DNA of 40,623 nt from Phycisphaera sp. (GTDB lineage: Bacteria; Planctomycetota; Phycisphaerae; Phycisphaerales; SM1A02): contig WGMP01000024.1 of NCBI GenBank assembly GCA_016124975.1, positions 1-40,623 of the forward strand, in the 5' to 3' direction. The notes beneath the pieces are model-generated. The model had not been told where the DNA came from and did no database searches. It was given only the letters and a program-made list of their open reading frames with translations. This document shows positions 34,387 through 40,623 of this stretch, in pieces. Positions within the stretch are counted from its first letter, which is position 1; every line of letters begins with the position of its first letter. The translations under genes were made by a program, and so were the position numbers.

Positions 34387-36243
34387 ATGTCCGACGCCGC
34401 CTCCACGGTTCTCCGACCTCTGTGCGACCCAGCGACCGAGCTCGACGCGCGCTTCCGCGCCGCGATCCGCGCCGCGACGGGCGTCGACGCCGACCCCGCG
34501 ATCCGCGCGAGCGGCAACGCGAAGTTCGGCGACTACCAGGTGAACGCCGCGATGGCGCTCGCGAAGGAGCTCGGCAAGAACCCGCGCGAGGTCGCCGACG
34601 CCGTCCTGAATGCCGCGGACCTCGCGGGCGTCGCCGCGAAGTGCGAGGTCGCTGGCCCTGGCTTCATCAATGTGACGCTCGAGCGCGCGTTCGTCGAAGG
34701 CCGCCTCGCGGCGCTCGCGGCGTCGCCCTCGTTCGGCATCCCGCCCGCGACCGACCCGCATGCGGTCGTCATCGACCTCTGCGGCGTGAATGTCGCGAAG
34801 CAGATGCATGTCGGCCACCTGCGCGCGACGATCATCGGCGACTCGCTCGCGCGCGTCTTCGAGCGCCTCGGCCGCCGGGTCTGGCGCGAGAACCATCTCG
34901 GTGACTGGGGCCTTCCCATCGCGATGACGCTCGCGAAGCTCGTCCGCGAGAAGCGCGACTTCGCGCAGCTCACGCTCGACGACCTCAACGCGGCCTACCG
35001 CGGCGCGCAGAGGGAGACGGCGACCGACGACCTCGACGCCGCGCACGAGTTCCGCTGTGGGCCGCACCGCCTCGCCGAGCTCGAGCTCCAGTACGAACCT
35101 TCTCGCGCGGCGATGGAGGACGCGAAGAAGACGCTTGTGCGGCTCCAGTCGGGCGACCCCGAGATCGTGCGGCTCTGGGAACGCCTCATCGAGGTCACGA
35201 TGGAGCAGGTCTACGAGGCCGCGCGCACGCTCAACGCGAAGCTCGGCCCCGAGAACAACCGCGGCGAGAGCTTCTTCCGCGACCGCCTCGCGGGCGTCGT
35301 CGACGCGTTCCGCGCGTCAGGCCTCGCGAAGAGCGACAAGGGCGCGATGGTGGTGCCCTTCGCAGACCGCGAGCGGCCGCTCCTCATCCAGAAGTCGGAC
35401 GGCGGCTTCCTCTACGCGACCACCGACCTCGCCGCCGTGCGCTTCCGCACCTACGAACTCGACGGCGACCTCGTCGTCTATGTCGTCGACGCGCGCCAGC
35501 GCGACCACTTCAAGGATGTCTTCGACGCCGCGCGCCTCATCGGCTGGAACAAGACGAAGGACGGCACCGAGTCGACGCTCGTCCACCTCGGCTTCGGCGC
35601 GGTGCTCGGCGCCGACAAGAAGCCGCTCAAGACGCGCTCGGGCGAGAACTTCACGCTGAAGGACCTCCTCGACGAAGCCTGCGAGCGCGGCGCCGCAGAG
35701 GTGATGCGCCGCGCGGCCGACCCGAATGCGCCCACGCACGGCCTTTCCGGGAACGAGCTGCGCGCGATCGGCGCCGCCGTCGGCATCGCGGCCGTGAAGT
35801 ACGCCGACCTCTCGGGCGACCTCACCAAGGACTATGTCTTCGACCTCGACCGCATGATCGCCTTCGAAGGCGACACAGGGCCGTATCTCCAGTACGCGCA
35901 CGCACGCATCGCGTCGATCCTCTCGAAGTCGGGCGAGTCGTCCGACGCGATCGCGGGCGCGCCGCTCACGCTCGCCGAGCCCGCCGAGCGCGCGCTCGCG
36001 CTCCACATCCTGCGCTACGCGCAGATGGTGCTCGATGTCGGCCGCTCGCTCGAGACGAACCGCGTGGGCCTCTACCTGCGCACGCTCGCGGAGCTCTTCA
36101 ACGCGTTCTACCAGTCGTGCCCCGTGCTGAAGGCCGACGACACTGCGACCCGCCTCGCGCGCCTCAGGCTCTGCGCCGTCGCACGCGCGGTGCTCGCCGA
36201 CGGACTGTCGCTCTACGGAATCGCCGCACCCGAACGCATGTAG
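34387..36243 (+). CDS. argS: Arginine-tRNA ligase
   Basis: A 618-residue class I aminoacyl-tRNA synthetase that charges tRNA-Arg. The N-terminal Add-1 domain (about 1-120) recognises the tRNA; the HIGH motif appears as HVGH in NVAKQMHVGHLRATIIGD near 140-155; the KMSKS position reads KPLKTRSGE near 418, as is usual in ArgS. The C-terminal DALR anticodon-binding domain (about 490-618) includes GPYLQYAHARIASIL and ends with LSLYGIAAPERM, the conserved tail of this enzyme. Length is slightly above the E. coli enzyme. It is a single essential housekeeping gene with a near-leaderless promoter. Confidence 0.98.
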   Translation: MSDAASTVLRPLCDPATELDARFRAAIRAATGVDADPAIRASGNAKFGDYQVNAAMALAKELGKNPREVADAVLNAADLAGVAAKCEVAGPGFINVTLERAFVEGRLAALAASPSFGIPPATDPHAVVIDLCGVNVAKQMHVGHLRATIIGDSLARVFERLGRRVWRENHLGDWGLPIAMTLAKLVREKRDFAQLTLDDLNAAYRGAQRETATDDLDAAHEFRCGPHRLAELELQYEPSRAAMEDAKKTLVRLQSGDPEIVRLWERLIEVTMEQVYEAARTLNAKLGPENNRGESFFRDRLAGVVDAFRASGLAKSDKGAMVVPFADRERPLLIQKSDGGFLYATTDLAAVRFRTYELDGDLVVYVVDARQRDHFKDVFDAARLIGWNKTKDGTESTLVHLGFGAVLGADKKPLKTRSGENFTLKDLLDEACERGAAEVMRRAADPNAPTHGLSGNELRAIGAAVGIAAVKYADLSGDLTKDYVFDLDRMIAFEGDTGPYLQYAHARIASILSKSGESSDAIAGAPLTLAEPAERALALHILRYAQMVLDVGRSLETNRVGLYLRTLAELFNAFYQSCPVLKADDTATRLARLRLCAVARAVLADGLSLYGIAAPERM

Positions 36244-36269
36244 CGTCCGAAGGCACGGCCCCCGCGCAG

Positions 36270-36311
36270 GGTTCTCACGCGAAGGCTCTCATGCGAGGGG
36301 TCTCACGCGAA
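36270..36311 (-). repeat. Three 14-bp tandem repeats across the GYF gene stop
   Basis: Units at 36270-36283, 36284-36297 and 36298-36311 follow GGnTCTCAyGCGAr on the plus strand. The third contains the TGA of the GYF-domain gene (36303-36305); the others carry the same TCTCA word in the space between the convergent genes. Confidence 0.8.
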
Positions 36312-37328
36312 GCGCGAAACCTCCGCCGCGCGCGCGCGATGGATGAGGTGGTACATCGCGCCGATCAGCGCGGCGAAGAGCGGAGCGCCGATCAGGAAGT
36401 AGCCCACGCACAGCAGCAGGATGGTGAGGCCGCAGAGAAGACTCGCCACGAACAGCAGGGCGAGCATCGACACGCCGAGACCCTCGGTCTGCCGCCAGCT
36501 GATTCTGAACGACTCAAGGACGCCCGGCGACCCGAACTGCGGATCGATGGCGATGACGGGCGCGAAGAGCATGCGCATGAAGACGGTCGCCATCAAGACG
36601 ATGAAGGCGCAGACGGTGAGCGCGAATCCGAGAAACATCCAGACGACTTCATCGGCCGCCACAGCGGCCACGGCAAGCACGGGCATCGCCGCCACCAGCA
36701 CGCAGCCGAGGTAGCCGAGCAGCGCGAGCGCCCCGCTCCCCACTGCGGCGCCGTATCGGCGGAATGCGGCGAAGAGATCGATGAACTCGCCCTCGCCTGC
36801 GTGGATCCGTGCGCCCGCATAGGCCATGCCCGCCAGGAGCGGCGTGCCGACGAGCACCTGTATGACGAGGCCGAAGCACGATCCGCCCAACCCGAGCGCG
36901 GCGGCGGCCTCGTCGTCGCCACTGCGCTCCAAGCCCTGCGAGATCGCGTTGAGGAAACCCTGCGGCAGGGAGATCACGATCGTGCACCCGATCCAGACGA
37001 GGCTCAGAAGAAGCCACGAGACCCAGCTTTGCAGGAACGAGGTCCACGCAAGCCCGAACGCCGCGGCGAAGCCGTAGGCAATCGGTGGCGCCGCAACCCT
37101 CGGAGCGGCCCACGCGCCCCCGAACTGCGGCTCCGTGGCCAGGCGAAAGAGCCCCGCAAGGCGCGGGTCGCTCGAGGCGGTCATCCATCCGCTCGCCCCG
37201 ACTGAAGCCACCATGCTGTCGGGGCGAAGGAAGCCCGACGCGGCCATCGACCGCAGCTGCTCGAGCGTGAACGGCCCCGTGGGAACGGGAGAGCCTGAAG
37301 ACTCGTCAAGCAGATACCAGCTGTCCAT
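36303..37328 (-). CDS. GYF-domain multi-pass membrane protein
   Basis: A 341-residue inner-membrane protein of unknown function. Residues about 1-60 are a GYF_2-type domain: SWYLLDESSGSPVPTGPFTL followed by EQLRSMAASGFLRPDSMV; such domains bind proline-rich peptides. From about 85 on there are five or six long hydrophobic helices (SWLLLSLVWIGCTIVISL, ALLGYLGCVLVAAMPVLAVA, FLGFALTVCAFIVLMATVFM, MLALLFVASLLCGLTILLLC). This GYF-plus-membrane layout (DUF4013/DUF975-like) is common in planctomycetes. GAGGAG lies 8 nt before the ATG at 37328, which fixes the start. It diverges from upp. Confidence 0.82.
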   Translation of the reverse strand: MDSWYLLDESSGSPVPTGPFTLEQLRSMAASGFLRPDSMVASVGASGWMTASSDPRLAGLFRLATEPQFGGAWAAPRVAAPPIAYGFAAAFGLAWTSFLQSWVSWLLLSLVWIGCTIVISLPQGFLNAISQGLERSGDDEAAAALGLGGSCFGLVIQVLVGTPLLAGMAYAGARIHAGEGEFIDLFAAFRRYGAAVGSGALALLGYLGCVLVAAMPVLAVAAVAADEVVWMFLGFALTVCAFIVLMATVFMRMLFAPVIAIDPQFGSPGVLESFRISWRQTEGLGVSMLALLFVASLLCGLTILLLCVGYFLIGAPLFAALIGAMYHLIHRARAAEVSRFA

Positions 37329-37362
37329 GGGCAAGGCTCCTCGTGCGATGCGGTTTCTTCAA

Positions 37363-37376
37363 GCACCGCGTGGTGC
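37363..37376. promoter_or_regulatory. Dyad between GYF gene and upp
   Basis: GCACC-GCGT-GGTGC lies in the 101-bp space between the two divergent start codons, about 20 bp upstream of the upp -35-like box. It could be an operator for either gene. Symmetry is short, so confidence is low. Confidence 0.35.
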
Positions 37377-37394
37377 CTTACGCGAAATCTACAT

Positions 37395-37423
37395 CTGCGG
37401 CGCCTTCATGGCAACAGTATGCT
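37395..37423 (+). promoter_or_regulatory. Predicted promoter, upp
   Basis: CTGCGG (37395-37400), 17 bp, TATGCT (37418-37423), 6 nt, ATG at 37430. It is the clearest example of the leaderless promoter layout in this window. Confidence 0.62.
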
Positions 37424-37429
37424 CCGCGC

Positions 37430-38077
37430 ATGCCGTCGACGAGCGTGCGATTTCCGACCGTCAAGGTCTACGACCATCCGCTGATCCAGCACAAGCTCAC
37501 GATCCTGCGCGACCGCCGCACGGGTCACGAGCAGTTCCGCGTGCTTCTCAACCAGATCGCGGGCCTCATGGCCTACGAAGTGAGCCGCAACCTGCCCGTG
37601 CGCACGCTCGCGGTCGAGACGCCCGTGGCGCGCACGACGGGCACGGAGCTCGCGTCGCCGACGACGATCGTTCCGATCCTGCGCGCTGGCCTCGCCATGA
37701 TGGATGGCCTGCTCGCGCTCTTCCCCGAGGCGCGCGTCGGCCACATCGGCATCTACCGCGACGAGAAGACGGCGAAGCCCGTGACCTACTACGCGAAGCT
37801 CCCGCCCGACATCGCGGATGGCCCTGCGATCGTGGTCGACCCGATGCTCGCGACGGGCGGCAGCGCCGCGCATGCGGTCGACATCCTCAAGGAACGCGGC
37901 GTGCGCGACATCCGCATGATGTGCCTGGTGGCTGCGCCCGAAGGAGTCGAGGCGCTGGTGCGCGCACACCCCGAGCTCCCCATCCATGTCGCCGCGATCG
38001 ACGAGCGCCTGAACGAGCGCTTCTACATCGTGCCGGGCCTCGGCGACGCAGGAGATCGCATCTTCGGAACGCAGTGA
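37430..38077 (+). CDS. upp: Uracil phosphoribosyltransferase
   Basis: A 215-residue pyrimidine-salvage enzyme making UMP from uracil and PRPP; cytoplasmic. The family start is clear (VKVYDHPLIQHKLTILRDRR). VPILRAGLAMMDG and the PRPP-binding loop VVDPMLATGGSA near 140 are conserved, as is the uracil-binding end FYIVPGLGDAGDRIFGTQ. The frame is open 29 codons upstream, but the ATG at 37430 fits the usual enzyme length and the promoter just before it. The gene stands alone, with no uraA permease beside it. Confidence 0.97.
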   Translation: MPSTSVRFPTVKVYDHPLIQHKLTILRDRRTGHEQFRVLLNQIAGLMAYEVSRNLPVRTLAVETPVARTTGTELASPTTIVPILRAGLAMMDGLLALFPEARVGHIGIYRDEKTAKPVTYYAKLPPDIADGPAIVVDPMLATGGSAAHAVDILKERGVRDIRMMCLVAAPEGVEALVRAHPELPIHVAAIDERLNERFYIVPGLGDAGDRIFGTQ

Positions 38078-38109
38078 TCCGTGCGTGGGCGATTCGTGCG
38101 ATTCGGATC

Positions 38110-38323
38110 TTCTCTCACGGAGGCACGGAGGGCGCGGAGATCAGGGGATGTCGCGCGCGTGCGGCGGGTGGAGATCCGTCGAGAAGAGATGAGATGAGAT
38201 GAGATGAGAAGAGACGGGAAGAGAAGAACAGAGAGCAGAACGGAGCGCGGCTCTCGGTTCTCTTTCGTCCTCGACCCGTGCGAACGATTGGAAGACGCGG
38301 TGTCCGTGGCTCCGCAAGAGAGT
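38110..38323. repeat. Intergenic element with imperfect inverted ends and purine repeats
   Basis: Between the convergent upp and adenosyltransferase genes (38078-38364) no gene is supported. CACGGAGG-CACGGAGG-GCGCGGAG (three 8-bp units, 38116-38139) is mirrored by GCGGTGTCCGTGGCTCCGC (about 38297-38315): the reverse complement reads GCGGAGCCACGGACACCGC. Flanking TCTCTC and GAGAGT extend the match. Inside, 38181-38236 is a purine run with four GATGA-type units followed by GAGAA words. The layout could be a small mobile-element relic or a bidirectional transcription end. Confidence 0.5.
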
Positions 38324-38364
38324 CCCAAACGCCCCGAGCACCCCCAAGCCCCCCGCTCGCACGA

Positions 38365-38934
38365 TCAGCGCTTCGCGGGCACCCACGGCACATCGCCCAC
38401 GCCCGCGTCGTGGTTCGCGCGGCGGGCCATGGCGAACAGGAGGTCGCTGAGGCGGTTCATGTAGCGAAGCGGCCCGTGTCCGACCGGCTCGAGCTGCCCG
38501 AGCGACACCATCAGGCGTTCGGCGCGGCGGCACACGGTGCGGGCGAGGTGCAGGCGTGCGGCAAGCTCGCACCCAGAAGGCATCACGAACGCGCGGAGCG
38601 GCGGGTTCTTCCCGTCGATCTCGTCGATCCAGCGCTCGACCTCGTCGACATGATGCTCCTCGATGCGCACGATCTTCGAGCTGTTGTTCGCGCCCTCGGG
38701 CGTCGCGAGGTCCGCGCCGATGTCGAAGAGCCGCGACTGGACCTCCGTGAAGATCTCGAGGAGCCGCGCGTCGAGCGCCTTCGCGCGGTCGCACGCGGCC
38801 ATGGCCAGCCCGATGACGGCGTTGAACTCGTCGACCGTGCCGTACGCCTCGATGCGGGGATGGTCCTTCGAGACGCGTGTCCCCGAGAAGAGACCCGTCG
38901 TGCCGTCGTCGCCTGTGCGCGTGTAGAGCTTCAT
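38365..38934 (-). CDS. Cob(I)yrinic acid a,c-diamide adenosyltransferase, PduO type
   Basis: A 189-residue ATP:cob(I)alamin adenosyltransferase making adenosylcobalamin; a cytoplasmic trimer. The N-terminal ATP-binding motif is YTRTGDDGTTGLFSGTRVSK (3-22), followed by EAYGTVDEFNAVIG; the C-terminal motif is ARTVCRRAERLM and then RYMNRLSDLLFAMARRAN. All are PduO-family hallmarks and appear intact. GGAGAAACC precedes the ATG. A likely -10 (TATAAG, minus strand, 39025-39020) lies just after the asparaginase stop, giving a leader of about 80 nt. No B12-dependent enzyme or cobalamin riboswitch was found nearby. Confidence 0.95.
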   Translation of the reverse strand: MKLYTRTGDDGTTGLFSGTRVSKDHPRIEAYGTVDEFNAVIGLAMAACDRAKALDARLLEIFTEVQSRLFDIGADLATPEGANNSSKIVRIEEHHVDEVERWIDEIDGKNPPLRAFVMPSGCELAARLHLARTVCRRAERLMVSLGQLEPVGHGPLRYMNRLSDLLFAMARRANHDAGVGDVPWVPAKR

Positions 38935-39019
38935 GGTTTCTCCGAGACCTCTGTCCGTCGGCCACTGCCAGGCGCGCGGCTTCGGCGGCGCCTCGTCCGC
39001 GGATGCGTGCCCCGATGGA

Positions 39020-39025
39020 CTTATA
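39020..39025 (-). promoter_or_regulatory. Predicted -10 box, adenosyltransferase gene
   Basis: TATAAG on the minus strand, 10 bp after the stop codon of the upstream asparaginase-type gene. It suggests separate expression. The -35 region is weak. Confidence 0.4.
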
Positions 39026-39035
39026 CCCTCTTGGA

Positions 39036-40010
39036 TCAATCGGGAATCGCCACGAAGACCGGCTCGGCCGTGCGCGCGCCGTCCGAGTCGCGCACGCTCG
39101 TGCGGTAGCCGGGCCTGAGCGCGGCGGCCGCTATGTTTCCGCGGCGATCCATCGCGAGGAACGCAGCCTGGTGGTGCGCCTCGAGCGCATACGAACGCGC
39201 GATCCTGACCGCGGCCTCGCGGACGGCGTCCTCGACGCCAGCGCCGCGACGCATCGCCTCGACCACGAGAAACGCGCCGCAGACGCCCATGATGAGCTCG
39301 CCCGTTCCCGTCGCCGTCGCGCCGCCGACCTCGGGGTCGACATAGAGCCCGTGGCCGATGATCGGCGAGTCGCCCACGCGCCCAGGCGTCTTGAACGGCG
39401 TTCCGCTCGTCGAGCAGCCGCCCGCGAGAACACCCGCGGCGTCGAGCACGAGGCAGCCGATCGTGTCGTGGTGGCGCCATCGCGCCTCGTCTGCAGGCAG
39501 CGCGCCTCCGCCGAAGAGCCGCCCGTCCTCGCCGTGGCGGCGGTCGACGGGACGCAGCGCATGGGCGGCCGGCGCACCCGCGCGATCACGGCTCTGGTCG
39601 ACGACGCCCCCTTCGCGCAGCCACTTCTCGTAGGCCGCCCGCGCCTCGGGCGAGAGGAGTTCCTCCTGTGCGATGCCGTGTTCGTCCGCAAAGAGATCCG
39701 CGTCCGGCCCGACGAGCATGACATGCTGCGTCGACTCCATCACCTTGCGCGCGACCGACACGGGATGCAGATGGCGCCGCAGGCCCGCCACGCTTCCACA
39801 CCGCGCGGGCGACAGCATCATGCATCCGTCGAGGCTCACACGGCCTGAGGAATCGGGAAGCCCGCCGTATCCCACGCTGTCGACATCGGGCGCGCTGTCC
39901 GCCCACGCGCACGCGGCCTCGACCGCGTCGAGCGCACGCCCCGCCTCGACATGCGGCCAGGCCGCGTCGTTTGCGCGAAGTCCGAATGACCATGTGCTTG
40001 CAATCCGCAT
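39036..40010 (-). CDS. N(4)-(beta-N-acetylglucosaminyl)-L-asparaginase/isoaspartyl peptidase family hydrolase
   Basis: A 324-residue N-terminal-nucleophile hydrolase of the glycosylasparaginase group, made as a precursor that cuts itself before a threonine. The processing site is HDTIG, with the nucleophile Thr near residue 183; downstream [16 protein letters not shown] and GATATGTGE are the substrate-site motifs. The early part has [20 protein letters not shown], typical of the alpha chain. No signal peptide is seen ([10 protein letters not shown]), so it is probably cytoplasmic. The frame is open far upstream; the ATG was chosen because family similarity starts there. GACACT lies 6 nt upstream, a near-match to the window's -10 pattern. 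Substrate could be glycoasparagine or isoaspartyl peptides. Confidence 0.92.
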   Translation of the reverse strand: MRIASTWSFGLRANDAAWPHVEAGRALDAVEAACAWADSAPDVDSVGYGGLPDSSGRVSLDGCMMLSPARCGSVAGLRRHLHPVSVARKVMESTQHVMLVGPDADLFADEHGIAQEELLSPEARAAYEKWLREGGVVDQSRDRAGAPAAHALRPVDRRHGEDGRLFGGGALPADEARWRHHDTIGCLVLDAAGVLAGGCSTSGTPFKTPGRVGDSPIIGHGLYVDPEVGGATATGTGELIMGVCGAFLVVEAMRRGAGVEDAVREAAVRIARSYALEAHHQAAFLAMDRRGNIAAAALRPGYRTSVRDSDGARTAEPVFVAIPD

Positions 40011-40164
40011 GCGCGCAGTGTCGCACGGATCGGTCGACCACGGGGGCGGCGCCGCGCGCACACGCCGCCATGCGCTCGGGCATTCGTCATCGGAGGAGGA
40101 GTTCCTGACCTGAAAAATGGCGTGAATCCCACGCTTCTCGAGCGATGGTCGCTCGCGGGGCGCG

Positions 40165-40170
40165 TATGTT
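40165..40170 (+). promoter_or_regulatory. Possible -10 box for the prepilin-like gene
   Basis: TATGTT about 200 nt before the prepilin-like start. No -35 stood out. If used, it gives a leader of about 195 nt, in contrast to the leaderless genes elsewhere in the window. Confidence 0.35.
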
Positions 40171-40222
40171 GCCCATGGCGGCATCCCGCACCGTTCTCTC
40201 GACGGCGCGTCACTTCTCCCGC

Positions 40223-40356
40223 GCAGGCCTGCCGCCCGCTGTCGAGCTCGGCTCGAAGGCCTGCGAAACAACCTGGCGCGCAGTCTGCCGCGAGCCCGAC
40301 GTGCATCCGGAGCGGGGCTGTCCTGCGCCGAGAGGCGCCGAGCGGGTTTCACCCGC
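40223..40356 (+). other. Structured leader region, three hairpins
   Basis: In the 360-bp gene-free stretch 40011-40370 the part before the prepilin-like gene can fold into three hairpins. First, GCAGGCCT (40223-40230) with AGGCCTGC (40257-40264), enclosing TCGAGC-TCG-GCTCGA (40242-40256). Second, GCGCC-GAGA-GGCGC (40325-40338) with a GNRA-type loop. Third, GCGGGT-TTC-ACCCGC (40342-40356), 3 nt before the SD AAAGG. It matches no riboswitch class I know. The remainder of the stretch (40011-40160) holds only the presumed promoter region of the asparaginase gene. Confidence 0.45.
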
Positions 40357-40370
40357 AGAAAGGTCGACCC

Positions 40371-40623
40371 ATGTCGACTCGCTGTTTCAATGCCTGCACC
40401 GCAGGCGAACGAAGGGGCGCGATGCACGAAGCGCTCGCGCAGGGGCGCGAACGCGCGCAAGAGAAGCCATCGGGCTCGAGGCGCGGCTTCACGATCGTCG
40501 AGCTCCTCGTCGTCGTGTCGATCATCGCTCTCCTCATCGCACTGCTCCTCCCAGCCGTGCAGCGTGGCCGTGACAAGGCCCTCATCTCGCAGTCGGTCGC
40601 CAACCTCAAGAACCTCGCCTCCG
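40371..40623 (+). CDS. Type IV prepilin-like/type II secretion pseudopilin protein (5' part)
   Basis: An open frame running off the window end, 84 residues visible. It has the prepilin signature: a basic leader, then [20 protein letters not shown], with Gly at -1, Phe at +1 and Glu at +5 of the prepilin-peptidase site, and a hydrophobic helix continuing to LLLPAV. Planctomycetes have many such proteins (DUF1559-type and pseudopilins); the visible part cannot tell which. AGAAAGG lies 7 nt before the ATG at 40371, giving a 39-residue leader. A second ATG at 40422 would give a more usual 22-residue leader and also has a purine-rich stretch before it. The start is therefore uncertain. Confidence 0.88.
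   Translation, partial: MSTRCFNACTAGERRGAMHEALAQGRERAQEKPSGSRRGFTIVELLVVVSIIALLIALLLPAVQRGRDKALISQSVANLKNLAS

Noticed and set aside
38935-39035. Cobalamin riboswitch before the adenosyltransferase gene
   Set aside because: The space is about 100 nt and lacks the B12-box and the GGAA/GGTG core elements.
40165-40370. Known c-di-GMP riboswitch before the prepilin-like gene
   Set aside because: The GEMM core (GGCAAACC, the GAAA receptor and the conserved CCTCCGGCC-like part) is absent; only generic hairpins are seen.

Overview
The window is about 40.6 kb of very GC-rich DNA holding 35 protein genes on both strands, the last cut by the window end. Several traits point to a planctomycete, most likely of the Phycisphaerae lineage: three secreted proteins end in dockerin-like DxDGDGxVxxxDLxxLL tails, one ends in a PEP-CTERM-like PAPGALALLGLAGLAARRRR tail, one carries Cys-rich CC/WDxxC repeats, one combines a CPxCG zinc ribbon with a DUF5658-like domain, and the shikimate genes are fused (DHQ dehydratase type I plus shikimate dehydrogenase). 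The taxonomic call is an inference. No rRNA, tRNA, phage, IS or CRISPR locus was recognised.

Layout. 1-283: nested direct and inverted repeats. 284-5811: alpha/beta hydrolase (-) divergent from a + strand run of MoxR ATPase, outer-membrane barrel, SDR oxidoreductase and AroDE fusion. 5831-9120: an unknown protein, a membrane-anchored kinase-like protein, a Cys-rich membrane protein, a terminator and a small sigma-like factor. 9218-12827: phenylalanine hydroxylase, M24 aminopeptidase and an MGDG-synthase-like glycosyltransferase. 12763-18709 (-): zinc-ribbon membrane protein, lamin-tail/PEP-CTERM protein, GT4 glycosyltransferase coupled to an LpxH-like phosphatase, then thiC under a TPP riboswitch. 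18875-21203: DinB protein and a short RNase HIII-like protein (-), with a threonine dehydratase diverging from a shared 17-bp palindrome. 21222-23922 (-): ECF sigma, single-pass anti-sigma-like protein and secreted PDZ protein. 24097-27812 (-): three secreted dockerin-tailed proteins. 27932-33076: TPR/peptidase-MA protein, LolA-like protein, a RibBA with a degenerate second domain, and an M42-type peptidase. 34387-40623: argS, GYF-domain membrane protein, upp, PduO-type adenosyltransferase, glycosylasparaginase-type hydrolase and the start of a type IV prepilin-like gene with a long structured leader.

The most distinctive feature is not one gene. At eleven genes a TANNNT hexamer lies only 6-9 nt before an ATG or GTG start, so transcription should begin at or next to the start codon (leaderless or near-leaderless mRNAs). 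At three of these a CTGCGG hexamer sits exactly 17 bp further upstream, and at a fourth 18 bp upstream. The tightest case is the 17-bp palindrome at 20203-20219, which offers a -10 box to both divergent genes. Other points worth a second look are three independent three-copy tandem repeats that each include the stop codon of a minus-strand gene, the RibBA lacking the zinc cysteines of GTP cyclohydrolase II, a kinase-like protein with a shortened C-lobe next to a sigma factor, and the sigma/anti-sigma/PDZ cassette.
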